A stretch of DNA of 64,000 bases from Chionis minor (Eukaryota; Chordata; Aves; Charadriiformes; Chionididae), in the NCBI GenBank assembly GCA_013398295.1, contig VZSF01003927.1, positions 726,325 through 790,324 of the forward strand, given 5' to 3'. The notes below the pieces were generated by a model. It saw nothing but the letters and a program-made list of their open reading frames with translations. It was not told the DNA's origin and did no database searches. Positions within the stretch are counted from its first letter, which is position 1; the number at the start of each line of letters is the position of its first letter. The position numbers were made by a program, and so were the translations under genes. This document shows positions 13,001 through 23,896 of this stretch, one piece after another.

Positions 13001-16000
13001 CAAGCTTCATTTTAAGGGAAGAATGAAGACATGTGGTAGGAAGACAGAGAAATCAAAAGCACAGCACTGCTCCAACCCAGTGTGAAGAAATATTTAGTAA
13101 CACAAAGTTAAAGTCAGATATTGGTGGACTAAGACAAGTGATGAAATGATAAGGGAGCTGACATCCAGGTTTAAAAATTAAAACATGCAACCACATTCCA
13201 AAAAGTGCAGAGATTCTGCTGCCATCAATGATTCAACCTTGAGGAACACCCATTTATTATGTCCTTGTCATCTTAGACAGTTGCCAGGAAGATAGATTCC
13301 TTCTGTTTACATAGAATGGTAGATGACAAAGAAATAAACAATTGCAGTTGATAGCAATAGCAGCTGAAGCTATTCTTATGTCACAACACATGTGAGAAGT
13401 TACTCAACCATACAAATTTGAATTTCAAATAGGAAAAGAACAGAAGCACAAAAGCACAATTCCATTTATTTTGAAGTGTTGGACACACTACACTACTACC
13501 AGCATTTGAAACCTCTACACAGTGCATGTAAACAAGTGATACCTAAAAGAATCAGCACAGATGTCTGATTTTTGCGAGAAAATACTTAATCCGTATAAGC
13601 AATGCACCTTTACAATACTCAGCATAACAAAATATAAAATGAGTTGTCTGAAAATTTACGTTTGTCACATATATACAATTTCTCCTGAAAACAAAAAAAT
13701 CACAGAACATATTCAACTGTATACAGCACCACTCTTTTGAATATAAGCCTATTAATGAAAGTTAAAGTACCTTAGAATAACAGCAAAGACAAGTTTTTTT
13801 TAAAATTTCCATGAAAAACTGATGACACATTTTACAATGAATCAGTTACACACCTCATCATTTTGCAATGAAAAAGTTTTATAAACCCAAAAGTAACAAT
13901 TTCCTTAGCATGTTGTGTAAAACATTTTACGTAAGTCACAAACAAAACTATTCTCCTTTATAATTTGTAAAAAGATATCGCCATTCCAGTAAACAATCTT
14001 GCTTCTTCTGATTTCATTGGCCTACCAACAAAGGCCAATTCTTCATTACTCACGCATTGTACATGTTTTTTTGCATATCTAGAAATACAAACTATACAAT
14101 TAATAAAGCTTACCCTGATTACATTGGGTTTCATGGCAATCATAATCTTCTGGATTAATTTGTGTGTGAAATACTGAAGTACATACCTCACCTTCTTTAG
14201 CACAGGAGGGATCTGCAAGGAATTTTTTCAGTAAAATTTAATTCAAATTAATTTAAAGGAGATCTAGGTTTATGTTTATCAGATCACAAGATCTCACACA
14301 CAGAAGTTAGAGAAATTTACTTGGATAAATTACATAACCACCGTATTTCTCAAGAAATAAAGGGGGAAAAGCATAAGGTGTATCTCATGAACAATTACGC
14401 TGTTTCATATGGCTGTGTTTTCATTTTTAACAACTGTTGCCTATACAGGACAGATTATTACATTCTACAAGATACAGTCAAGGCCCTAAAGTTCAAAAGC
14501 CTCTGCAGACACCATGTGGCAATTCATCTAGAACTCTGAAAAAGAATAAAGTATCCAGGTTTTCACAGCTGGTATCTGCCTGTGTGTGAATTATTAGACT
14601 TCCAAGTGGCTTAGGTCAAGGGTATTGGTCTAAAAAAAAGTCTTCAAACATCCTAGCATTCAAGAGTTGTTTCAGTTGCTCAAAGAAAAAAAAAAATCAG
14701 TCATGACATTGACATATATCAACTGGAAGCATAAGTCTGAGCATTAACTTGTAGTCTATACAGTTACGATTTACAGAAAGCAACTTGTATTGTGAAGAAC
14801 CATATATATCACACATGAAAAATGATATTTTCACAATGAAAAAACCAACCAATATCCTGTAATAATGAAGCTTAATGGACTCAATTGAAACTATGATTTT
14901 GTTACTCAGAGCACAGGAGAATTAATTTAAGGCCATTTAATTAACTCCTGATTTATTTTTCTGCCATGAGTGTGTCAGCAGGGTTTTTTGTGCTTGACAT
15001 GCTGGGACACATAAGTTATTAATGATTTTGTACCTGGAACTTCTGTTTGATTTCACAGCCACATTAAAAGTTATAATTAAATAGCTTCCCTATATAATTT
15101 ATTCAATAAAACTGCTTATCAAATTCAGGCTCTGAAAAGCAAAATATATGCATTGCATTCCGTTTCAGTATCAACCTGGGCAGATATTAGGTTTATTTAC
15201 TCATTTAAATAAGTAAATAAATAAGACACAAAAAGTAAGGTACTAGCACATCACAGAAAATTCAAGATAAAGATCAAGCTGGAGGAAAAATATAGATCTA
15301 AATTATGTAGAGTTTTGCCAGTAGATTACATCAGAACCCATATGATGCACATAATCTCTACAGCAAGGAGCTACCTTTGAAATAAAAGAGGAATTGAAGC
15401 ATGGACTTCATTAACAACCATATAGTCTTGCTTGCCTACTGGTTTTTTACGATATCCTGACATCTACTGGATACTTTTTAAATATCACCCATATCAAATT
15501 CTGTTTTCTTCCCTTAATAACCCAAATTTTAGCATAGAAATAAAAGCAGGTTACCTTGTAATAAAAAGTTCTGTTGAAATGTTTTAACCACACATTGCTA
15601 CGATTATTATGCACGCATCTCCAACATTCAAGCTGAGATTTTTGCTCAGCAGTAACCATTCAGACCTCAAATTCTTGTTCTCTCCTCAACAAGAAAAAAA
15701 GACAAGATGCACCACAATTGTGCTTCCTTTCAAGCAAGAAACCCTTTCAACCAAGGGATACAGATGAAGGACAGGATGCAAAAGGTGCGTATGACTGACA
15801 CATCTCTGAGAACACCAGCACCGAGAAAGAGTATTCAAACAGCAAATGCTTTAAAACCACTCTTGAGTAGTTTTGACATGGTATGTTCTTGAAAAAATCA
15901 GTCTATTTTGTTCCCCCTGCTCCTCTCAATAAAGACATTGTGAGCAGAATGCCCACAGTTTGTCTCAGTGTCTTCCTCAGCAAGAGTCTTGCCACAGAAA

Positions 16001-19000
16001 GAAAAAGGACATTTTAAAATACCCATTATTTTTTCCAGGTCCCTGTGAGCACGCACATCCTCTGTGCATTCTTGAAGAAAACTACATATTTCAGAACAGG
16101 TTTCAACCACTTGCTTTACAATTCCAAGAGAATTCTGTCTTTCTGACTCAGTAGAGAAAACACTTCTAAACACTCCTAAACAGGTTGTTTTTTTTTTTTT
16201 AACTTTTCTGTACCTATTCTACTTATAGTTTTACATTATTGATATTCACTGTAATTTTGAGCATAGTTAGGTGGGGGTTTTTTTGTTATGTATCACATTC
16301 CACATTTTGCTGTATCACTCTCTGTTTACTTTTCCTGTTAAAGAGCTCAATCACAGAATCATAGAATCATAGGAGTTGGAGAGGACCTCTGGAGATCATC
16401 TAGTCCAACCCCCCTGTCCACCTACAGCAGGTTGCACAGGTGGCGTCCAAGCAGGTTTCGAATGTCTCCAGAGTCGGAGACTCCAAGACCTCTCTGGGCA
16501 GCCTGTTCCAGTGCTCTGCCACCCTCAAAGGAAAGAAGTTCCTCCTCATGTTCAGATGGAACTTCCTATATTCAAGTTTGTACCCATTGCCCCTTGTCCT
16601 ATCAGTGGGCACCACTGAAAAAAGACTGGCCCCCTCCTCCCGGCACCCTCCATTTAAGTACTTAAAAGCAATTATGAGATCCCCCCTCAGTCTTCTCTTC
16701 TCCAGACTAAAAAGACCCAACTCCCTCAGCCTTTCCTCATAAGAAAGATGTTCCAGCCCCCTAATCATCTTTGTGGCCCTTCGCTGCACCCTCTCCAGCA
16801 GTTTCCTGTCCCTCTTGAACGGGGGAGCCCAGAACGGGACACAGTACTTGAGTTGTGGTCTCACCGGGGCAGGGTAAAGGGGGAGGATGACCTTCCTCGA
16901 CCTGCTGGTCACACTCCTCTTGATGCACCCCAGGATGCCATTGGCCTTCTTGCCACAAGGGCACGTTGCTGTCTCATGGTCATCCTGTTGTCCACCAGGA
17001 CTCCCAGGTCCCTCTCTGCACAGCTGCTTTCCAGCAGGTCAGCCCCTAACCTGTACTGCTGCATGGGGTTATTCCTCCCCAGGTGCAGGACCCTACACTT
17101 GCCTTTGTTGAACTTCATACGGTTTCTCTCTGCCCAACTCTCCAGCCTGTCCAGGTCACGTTGAATGGCAGCACAGCCTTCCGGTGTGTCAGCCACCCCT
17201 CCCAGTTTCATGTCATCAGCAAACCTGCTGAGGGTACACTCTGTGCCTCCATCCAGGTCATTGATGAATACATTGATCAAGACTGCACCCAGTACTGACC
17301 CCTGAGGAACATCACTAGTCACAGGCCTCCCAACTAGACTGCCACACTGATCACAACCCTCTGAGCTTTCCTTCATTAGGCATTTGTCTACTATTAATGC
17401 AGTTATAGAATTTGGTGTTTTAAATGCTACTGAAGATGGATGTGATTTTTACTAAAAGACTAAAATCTAAATGTTTATTCTTATCAGTGTGTTCACTTCC
17501 ACTTTGAATATTTTTGTCTTCATTGTCATATCATGATGAAACCCAGAAATTATCTTCTCAGACTTCCTGGTCTTTTCTTCCTGAGAATAGTCTGTTTCTT
17601 AAAACTGCTATCTATCCTAAATTTTCTTCCCTAGAATTCTCAGGAAAAAAAGCTGATTAAAAAAATTAAGTTCATGTTTCATATTCACACCTTTTCCTTA
17701 GAATCACACTCTATATGATTTGATGATCCCTTTTACTCAAATTCTCTCTCACATTCAGAGTCTTAAATTTTTTTAGAAGTGAATTAAATTTAACATAATC
17801 AGTATCAAATTTAATGTAAATGACCCATACTCCCTTTTAGACCATGTGCATGAGTCTTCCTGTATTGTTTTCCAACATATAACTCAGTAACTAGCATTGT
17901 AATTTGGTCCCATTCTTTTGGTTCTTCTGTTGACAATGCCTAAAAAGGCTCAGGATTTCCGTCCCTCTAAACCTGTCTTATTATGAGATCCTTACCATGG
18001 GACTGCCATTGTTTTCTCCTCATTCTCTCCTACTCCCACATAAAGATTTTCTCCGAGATACATGTGTGGCAGGACCCATATCCCTACAGCTTCTAAGTAA
18101 CGTTTTAGGCCTAATATTTTTTAACTGCCTGCCCTTCCTACACCAAGTACTCCAGTTTGGCAAACTCTCCTACTAAGACTACCAAACACCACTAACTTCA
18201 TCATTTTGTTTACGAAAGCAATTTTGAATTCCTTGCTTATTGCCCAGATGTTTCAAAATGGTGAAGACATCCAAGTTTTTCAGCAGGCTTCCACTCTTCA
18301 TTTTCCCTATACCTGCTATCACTGCCTTAATTTACTAGTATATCAGTCATGCATCCTTTCTGAAATCATCTGTGTTTGCCATCAACTTAAAAGCTAGCTT
18401 TACTGATCCTGGATTTCTATCCTTCTAGAGTAGCCAGTTCTTCGAAAAAATGCAGTTTCTACAAAAAAAAAAAAATTTTGAAGTACAACTTCTACATTTG
18501 TGATAATGTAAAAATTATTTCAGTTAATTTTTCAAATATTCCCTTTGTGTACTTTTACATGTAAATATTGTTTTATTGTAAAGGTTTGAAAGCTTTACTT
18601 TTATTGTATCCAACAAAAACACGAATATTAATCAAAATACAGGATAATTATATCAGGGTATTTACTTCTCTTTCTTACCTACCAGCTGTATACTGCCATG
18701 ATGAGGTCAAAGCTAAAAAAAGTTTTGTGTTTTCTGTCTCCTCATGGCTTCCAGTGGTTCTGATAGACTATTCAAAAGAAATAAAGCATAAATATACATA
18801 CATATGCATATATTTATTTTAAAGTAAATAGTTTAAAGCTAAATATGTTGTTTTCTTCTCAGGTGGAATGAACTTCAGACCCTATTAAAAATTCCTTGTT
18901 CAGTGGCAACATTTACTTACCATTTTATTTTCTTATTGAGGCTATCTCAACATCTCCTACAGTTAAGATAAAGGCATGGTGGAACTTTAAAGCCTCTGTT

Positions 19001-22000
19001 ATATATTGTCTTCTACACAGAGACACATTTCACAGGACAAAGAAGTTCTGTAATGTACATATGGCTCTGAATCCAAATCCATTGTAATTATGAGATAGTC
19101 AAACCAACTGCAATCATGTCTTTTTAGCAACTGACATTTGTATTCATGTAAATTATACAATACTTAACCTCAGAGGAAATACTAACTCTCATGTTTCACG
19201 GCTTAAAGGGACATTTAACTGCTAGAGACCAGGATAGGAATAACGTAGAAGAATTTGTGCTGTAGCATTCTTATGCCTTCTTCAGGGGGCATCTCTAATT
19301 TCTTCAATAATAGACAATACTGAAAGAGATGGGCCTACAAACAGTGACACTAGAGCAGAATAAACACTTTTAGGTCTGGGTTCACAGACATCACCTCTTG
19401 TCACGCCTTATCACACCTGCAAGTAGCAAGCTCAAGCATAAAACTATGCTAGCAAACTGCACCTAGACAGCTGTATATTTGGCTATAGGTCATAACAATT
19501 TTTAAGGACCACAGCCATCTTTCACAGCCTGTCTAGCCACTATATATTAAAACCTATTCCAAGTTATGTTTTAAGATCCATTTCTTCACTTTACTGAGCC
19601 AACTGTAAGTTATTTAATAAAACAATGCATCTGTGAATACGACAATTCTGTAGGACAATACTCTAAGATACACTATGTACAAAATAAGCAGAACACTTCC
19701 AACCTGAAGTTCTTGCCAGAGCTTTGCCCTCATTTCTTTGCCTTGTTGTTTAATTGCTCTCTCCTTCAAATGTTTTTTTGCCAGTATTGTGTCAAGTTTA
19801 TTCATTTTCTTTATAGCTGCTTGAATCTGAGGATCTACATCTGTTTCTTCAGAATTTTCCAAGTTGAAAGAATTTGCTGTAGAATATATTTAAAATTAAT
19901 GTTAGCTTCAAGCATTTCAACCTCAAAAAAAACCCAAACACAAACTAAAAAGCAACATAAGTAATTTGATAACCACAGACAGAGTACAAGTATATATATC
20001 ATGTTCATTTCTAAACCTGTTTGTAGCAGGAAAAAATGCAAATGTCTTTGTAACAATGCTGAATCAATTCTGAGCTATAGCAGTTGGATAAGGGGGTGTG
20101 GAATAGGAAAAGCCCCCCATTTTGGGAGAGTGATTCAACTAAAATTTATAACAGAAGAGTGACATCTCCACAGTATCAGCAAAAATCACAGACAAAATAA
20201 GCTTAAAAAAATCAAAAATAATTTCTTCAGCCTAACTAATAGAATATATGTTGAAATGTCATTCATTAAAATGAAAAATTCTGGGGTTCTGTAATGTCTC
20301 TACTTTTAAATGCTATAGACATTTCAGTCTTGACTTAGATCTTAGCCAAACCAGATTCTGATACTGGTTCTAGAAAAATGCTGTTTTGAAAAACAGAAAT
20401 GGTGAAAGATTATGGATACTACCATTATTTAATTAAAATAGACATCTGTGTTGTCTGTTTTTTTTTCCTAAACATGCAGATTACAATTTCTGATTACTTT
20501 CAGCTTTTCCCCTTCCTATAGCATCCTCATGTTCTGCCCTACTTTCTGGTCAGCTTCCATAGCAAGAGTAGAGGAAACACTTGTAGCACTGTCCCTATCC
20601 CACAGACTTCCACATTTTGGAGTCCTGCAATACTTTTTCATTTTCTAATCTTTTGAGGTCAAATGCTTTACACGCCCATTGATCCCAAGCATTTACTGTG
20701 ACGCATTGGTCTACTTTATGCCATAAAAAGAGATGAGTGATACAGCAAGGAGAGAGCTATAAAAATCTAAGTGAGCTCCAGGTAAGCCCCAAGGATTGAA
20801 GATTAAAAAACAGCACTTATTTCAACTGGTCTGAACCCAGCAGATGGATTTGTACATAAAATTACTCAGCGAAGCTCTGAAGTGGAGTTCTATCCAATTT
20901 CTGTTACGAATTAATATTATGTTAGGTGACCAGCACTGCTGTACTAGATAGAATCACCACTGGACTCAGCCTTATTAGATCGACCGAATCTATGTCAAAT
21001 TCCAACACTATCATGACATTAAAGAAAGTGAATATTCTTTAACAAAATAATCTTTAAATAAATAACTTATCAAACACCTCTTCAATATCACAATGCATAT
21101 ACATTTTCAACTTTTACTATTTCTTTATAACTATACAATATACACACGAATACCCTGTGGTCCCAAACTCTCCTAGAAGCATTAACAAGAAAAAGGGGGA
21201 AAACCCCCACCTTTATTGCACTGTTCACTTTATACATCTGAAAATGAATACCTGCTTTCGCATTACTTAGTTGTCCTTGGGAAGGTTCACAGACTTTTGA
21301 AGTCTGTGTTTCAGTGCTATCATCTCCAGAATCTGAGTTAGACATACATCCTGAAAAACACGGGAAAAAGCCTTTCACAATAAAACAGATGTGAAATAAA
21401 CTTTTAAAGATACTGTTTGAAATGTTAATAAATAAGAGAACAAAACACATTATTGTGAGTTAAGGATCACCACAGAGCCTCTGCAGTGGATTACTGTTTT
21501 AAAAAAGGTATGTACTACTACACCAGGACTCATGTTAAACATAGGAGCAGGAATCAAGGGATTTCTTTTGACCCCAATTCTGTCATGAAATCTTATCTAA
21601 ACTTAAAGAAGGTATCCAAACTTTCTGCTTCCCATACTGATCTCTGCTTCTCTATTTATAAATAGCCAGAAGCTCTGGAAAGTTAATTTATTACCATTTA
21701 TAGAATGCCAAAACAATGCCATCTGAAGCACTTCTACAAGTGCTTTCATTACAATGAGACATTGCATATTTATATTTAAAGTACGTTATTAGTATTAGCG
21801 TTGTTTAGTTATTAAATACTATAACTTACACCCACAATTTCCAATTTTTTGGACAGGTGGACCATTGTTAGGATACAGTTTCTGAAAAATGATCACCATC
21901 TCTGTGAAAAGTTTGATAAAGACACCTTACTGAAAACACTTTCTAACATGGTTCCATGGAACACATGCAGATGGTTTCTCCTGATCTTTTAGAGCATCAC

Positions 22001-23890
22001 CAAGGGGCAGGTCACAGCTTAGATGCCGTGAGACATATGCTGCAGTGGTAACGTCAGTCATAACATATTTCTTTCAAAGATGGATTCAAAATACTAAAAA
22101 GAAGGGAAAGTATGAATTTTAACACCTCCTTCTCTTGTAGAATGTTATCTATTTGCATCCTCTTTTCCCTCCACACCAAGACTTTACTCAAACTACACAA
22201 ACACGGTATTTGGTGAAGCCACAACACAAGAAAGTGTTAGTCATTCCCACACCTGACGACTCATTGGGATTCACTATACACTGCTGAAGAACAAAGATGG
22301 TGCTCTCCACTGTGGTTTGCTGATCTGTTCTTACTTCCTTGACATCAGACTTCTCTCTGTCATAACCTTTGTCTTCTTCCAGACAGCAGTCTGCTAGATT
22401 GACTCTTTGATGACTGCCAGCCAAACTGACAGGTGAATCAACCTATGAAATTCAAATTAATTACTACCATAAAAAGAGAATTCTTTGGGGGGAAGAAAAA
22501 GATAATCACAACAATCACATACTATCACAAAGGCTAATAAAGGTTCTATACAAGACTGAAGAAGAGTACTTCTTAAATAAAAGAACCATTTTCAGATCTG
22601 ATATAGAGTTCTGTTTCTTAGATATCACACTGATTCTCAAGCTCATCATTCCACAGACTGACAGATTTGCAATTGGCAGGCTAGGAAATTATTCCAAACG
22701 TTTATGTTATTTCTGCTGCAGCAGAGGGTACAGCCAATCAGTTAAGAGTTCGTGTGTACAACGGCCTCATCCATTTCCTGACACTGGGGGTGCTCTGCAC
22801 CAGGTAGCACTCCAATCTCTTGCTTATACTATAGAGTTTGTTATAGTCTTTGACGGGCTGAAACGGTTACACTTAATTCATCAATCTGAAGAGACTGCAG
22901 CTTTCATGCAGTAGCCAATGATGCTTAAGTGAGGACTTGGATTCAGAGTTATCTGATGTTAACCTTAATACCTGACTGTGAACCTATAAAATAATATTTT
23001 AATACTTCTGTGAAGCATCTAGGTACGATCCCATTCTACAGACAGGTGAACAGAGGTACAATACAATTAGACTAATCTAAGTAAATCAATCTAAATCTCT
23101 AATTACCACATCCCAGCAACTGTATCACATATCCCATTCCCAAAGCTAAATTAATCCCCAGTATTAATTTTCTTAGAGGATGGGTGAAGACCTACTTCCG
23201 ACGGACTCTGTTGTATCCCTGGAGCTGATGTATTTCTTGGAATACTATGAATTACTTTTTTTAAAACTTGTTTCAAACACATCCTGAGAGAGCCTTGTAG
23301 CCAAAAATTCAACTTGTGAGGTTTGCTCAAATGTTTTCTTTTAATAAGCAAATAATTTCTATTCCAACTTAAATTTAAAAGCACAAATGGGATGGAAGTG
23401 AAATTATGCACATACTGGCTCACAGAACAACAGCCAATAGCTGTGTATCTACACATTACTGACAGAATTTCAAATGTTTTTCCTTCAAATAGAATTTATT
23501 TAATAATTTGATTAAATATAAAGAGGAAGACAACCAAGTTTTCCAGGTTGTAGTGCAGAATAGCCCTTTTTGTGGCAAATAGAAAAGTAACACATATTCA
23601 GAAAAATGAAATTAAACACCATTCCATTTATGCGTAAGGAGAAGCCCACCTGCAGAGCCCAGACCTCTGGAAGAAGCTAAAGAAGCAGAACCTTACTTCT
23701 TTGGCATTTGACTGACAAGAATTAGGCATAGAGTTTCTAACCCGCTGAAGGTGAAAAGAATTACCTTTGGCAAACGTGGCTCTCGTGTTAATAACTCCAT
23801 AGATGTATTTAAAGATCTACAATGAGGATAAGCTCTTGAGCTTGATGCAGGCCTTGAAATTTTCTCCAAGCTCCCCCGTGTAATATCCAT
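3904..23890 (-). CDS. FSIP1: FSIP1, fibrous sheath interacting protein 1 (partial, nine coding exons)
   Basis: Gene-level entry. Seen: nine minus-strand exons joined by GT/AG introns with compatible phases: 23890-23765, 22442-22253, 21350-21252, 19876-19704, 18767-18683, 14212-14114, 11144-11044, 10359-10252 and 4068-3904. They total 1146 nt or 382 codons with no internal stop. Similarity to human FSIP1, from memory, is clear in the N-terminus (MDI.+G.L), the coiled-coil block ([13 protein letters not shown]), [25 protein letters not shown] and NEIDIKLQ. Human FSIP1 is about 580 residues, so roughly the last third is missing and should lie left of position 1. Known of the family: FSIP1 was found as an AKAP4-interacting protein of the sperm fibrous sheath and is linked to flagella and cilia; it has coiled coils and no enzyme domain. 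Inferred: an expressed, intact orthologue. The syntenic neighbour GPR176 on the same strand supports the call. Confidence 0.93.
6056..6072. repeat. Short TAC microsatellite
   Basis: About five to six TAC units in FSIP1 intron 9, followed by an A-rich stretch. Confidence 0.8.
9660..9829 (+). mobile_element. CR1 LINE short 3' fragment, plus orientation
   Basis: About 170 bp with the CR1 3' segment in forward order: ccctggaagtgttcaaggcc, the ggcaggggggttggaactag motif, tgatctttaaggtcccttt and a tail ending ccatgattctttgattcta. It is antisense to FSIP1, inside intron 9. The 61-residue open frame across it is a by-product. Confidence 0.93.
10252..10359 (-). CDS. FSIP1: FSIP1 exon 9
   Basis: This 108-nt exon, phase 0 at both ends, lies between aaatattttag and CTTAAG|GTATGT. 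It encodes residues 292-327: [20 protein letters not shown] followed by ELLKD, matching human [20 protein letters not shown] then ELLKD. The end GIEFQGLK has diverged. Charged and helical, it probably continues the coiled-coil region. Confidence 0.9.
10360..11043 (-). other. FSIP1: FSIP1 intron 8 with G-rich run
   Basis: A 0.7-kb intron. At 10547-10565 the plus strand has three G runs (8, 3 and 6) separated by single C, enough for four G3 tracts; the pre-mRNA carries the C-rich strand. Confidence 0.85.
11044..11144 (-). CDS. FSIP1: FSIP1 exon 8
   Basis: This 101-nt exon starts after the pyrimidine-rich acceptor ttttcttcctcaaacttcag, phase 1 in, and leaves in phase 0 at ATTGAG|GTAAGC. It encodes about residues 258-291: [12 protein letters not shown] near the start, like human DFTCDVERNESL, and [10 protein letters not shown] at the end, like human NQDFIKRNIE. 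An open frame continues upstream to 11226, but acceptors there are out of phase with exon 7, so the start at 11144 is preferred. The region between the two conserved ends is shorter than in human. Confidence 0.88.
11145..14113 (-). other. FSIP1: FSIP1 intron 7
   Basis: About 3 kb, AT-rich. It includes the 20-bp tandem repeat at 12549. Nothing else recognised. Confidence 0.85.
12549..12588. repeat. 20-bp tandem repeat, two copies
   Basis: Two adjacent 20-bp units share agatttggtac and aat, with a few differences in their second halves. In FSIP1 intron 7. Confidence 0.65.
14114..14212 (-). CDS. FSIP1: FSIP1 exon 7
   Basis: This 99-nt exon follows tttttccttgcag and ends AATCAGG|GTAAGC, phase 1 at both ends. 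It encodes about residues 225-257. The stretch [14 protein letters not shown] matches human SSVFHTQIPPEEYE, which fixes the frame; the other two frames do not match and one is closed. It begins with a split Asp codon using the G from exon 6. Confidence 0.88.
15192..15221. repeat. 30-bp near-perfect palindrome
   Basis: Arms tttatttact and agtaaataaa are exact reverse complements around a 10-base centre containing atttaaat, itself palindromic, leaving a single mismatched pair. AT-rich, in FSIP1 intron 6. Confidence 0.85.
16351..17375 (-). mobile_element. CR1 LINE, 5'-truncated, with reverse-transcriptase remnant
   Basis: On the minus strand the element runs from about 17375 to its 3' end at 16351, which shows the tandem ATTCTATG-like units typical of bird CR1 tails. 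Two open frames remain: one from 17376 with [12 protein letters not shown] (the YxDD-type catalytic box) and [17 protein letters not shown], and a second from 16912 with [20 protein letters not shown]. They are in different frames, so at least one frameshift separates them. The N-terminal endonuclease and most of the polymerase are missing, so it is dead. It lies in FSIP1 intron 6 in the sense orientation. Confidence 0.95.
18683..18767 (-). CDS. FSIP1: FSIP1 exon 6 with tandem donor
   Basis: This 85-nt exon starts after tttcttttgaatag in phase 0 and encodes about residues 196-224. The segment [15 protein letters not shown] aligns with human SKEEMENTKKFLSLT. Two donors lie four bases apart: G|GTAGGT after 18683 and TAG|GTAAGA after 18679. 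Only the first, weaker-looking one keeps frame with exon 7; the second would bring a stop within a few codons of exon 7. The exon is too short to stand out as an open frame and was found by homology. Confidence 0.85.
18768..19703 (-). other. FSIP1: FSIP1 intron 5
   Basis: About 0.9 kb with no recognised repeat or coding signal. Confidence 0.85.
19704..19876 (-). CDS. FSIP1: FSIP1 exon 5, main coiled-coil segment
   Basis: This 173-nt exon lies between ttctacag and CTTCAG|GTTGGA, phase 1 in and phase 0 out, giving about residues 139-196. It holds the best-conserved block of the gene: [20 protein letters not shown] then [12 protein letters not shown]. The corresponding human text is LQDAIQKMKKLDKILAKK and LEMRIKLWEELK. 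The Leu/Ile spacing and the Lys/Glu/Gln content suit a coiled coil. This exon is the firmest single piece of evidence for the FSIP1 identity. Confidence 0.92.
19877..21251 (-). other. FSIP1: FSIP1 intron 4
   Basis: About 1.4 kb of AT-rich sequence. Nothing recognised. Confidence 0.8.
21252..21350 (-). CDS. FSIP1: FSIP1 exon 4
   Basis: This 99-nt exon is flanked by gtttttcag acceptor and GCAG|GTATTC donor and is in phase 1 at both ends. It encodes about residues 106-138, a Ser/Thr/Asp-rich stretch ([15 protein letters not shown]) with no predicted structure. No close human counterpart is recognisable, and the call depends on splice signals, an open frame and the exact phase match to exons 3 and 5. 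Being a multiple of three, it could be skipped without a frame change. Confidence 0.7.
21351..22252 (-). other. FSIP1: FSIP1 intron 3
   Basis: About 0.9 kb. Nothing recognised. Confidence 0.8.
22253..22442 (-). CDS. FSIP1: FSIP1 exon 3
   Basis: This 190-nt exon enters in phase 0 after ttcatag and leaves in phase 1 at CGTCAG|GTGTGG. It encodes about residues 43-105. The first residues VDSPVSL align with human VDTASNL, and the later [11 protein letters not shown] resembles human LVQHQIISECSDE. The middle is acidic, low in hydrophobics and weakly conserved, as expected for the disordered N-terminal part. Exon identity rests on phase continuity plus these two short matches. Confidence 0.8.
22443..23764 (-). 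other. FSIP1: FSIP1 intron 2
   Basis: About 1.3 kb. The open frame at 23151-23456 has no FSIP1 similarity and no need for it in the phase chain. Confidence 0.8.
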
Positions 23891-23896
23891 TGTGAC
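23765..23896 (-). CDS. FSIP1: FSIP1 exon 2 with start codon
   Basis: The acceptor (ttttag) ends at 23897 and six 5' UTR bases precede the ATG at 23890-23888. The start context has A at -3 and G at +4, which is strong. The exon encodes residues 1-42, beginning [16 protein letters not shown], close to the human N-terminus, and ends in phase 0 at CCAAAG|GTAATT. Reading into the intron gives only a short non-homologous tail, which supports the donor. Start choice is confident because the homology begins exactly at this methionine. Confidence 0.9.

Larger units (their letters stand above)
14213..18682 (-). other. FSIP1: FSIP1 intron 6
   Basis: About 4.5 kb. It carries the largest CR1 of the window, the 30-bp palindrome and a 91-codon minus-strand open frame at 15898-16173 of unknown origin. 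No conserved exon was found between exons 6 and 7, and their phases join directly. Confidence 0.85.

Noticed and set aside
15553..15625. Exon-like segment with acceptor and GTAACC donor on the minus strand, tested as FSIP1 exon 6
   Set aside because: Its translation does not resemble FSIP1; the segment at 18767-18683 matches and fits the phase.
16400..17376. Two minus-strand frames of 155 and 170 codons as a host gene
   Set aside because: They are the frameshifted reverse-transcriptase remains of a CR1 LINE, not a host gene.
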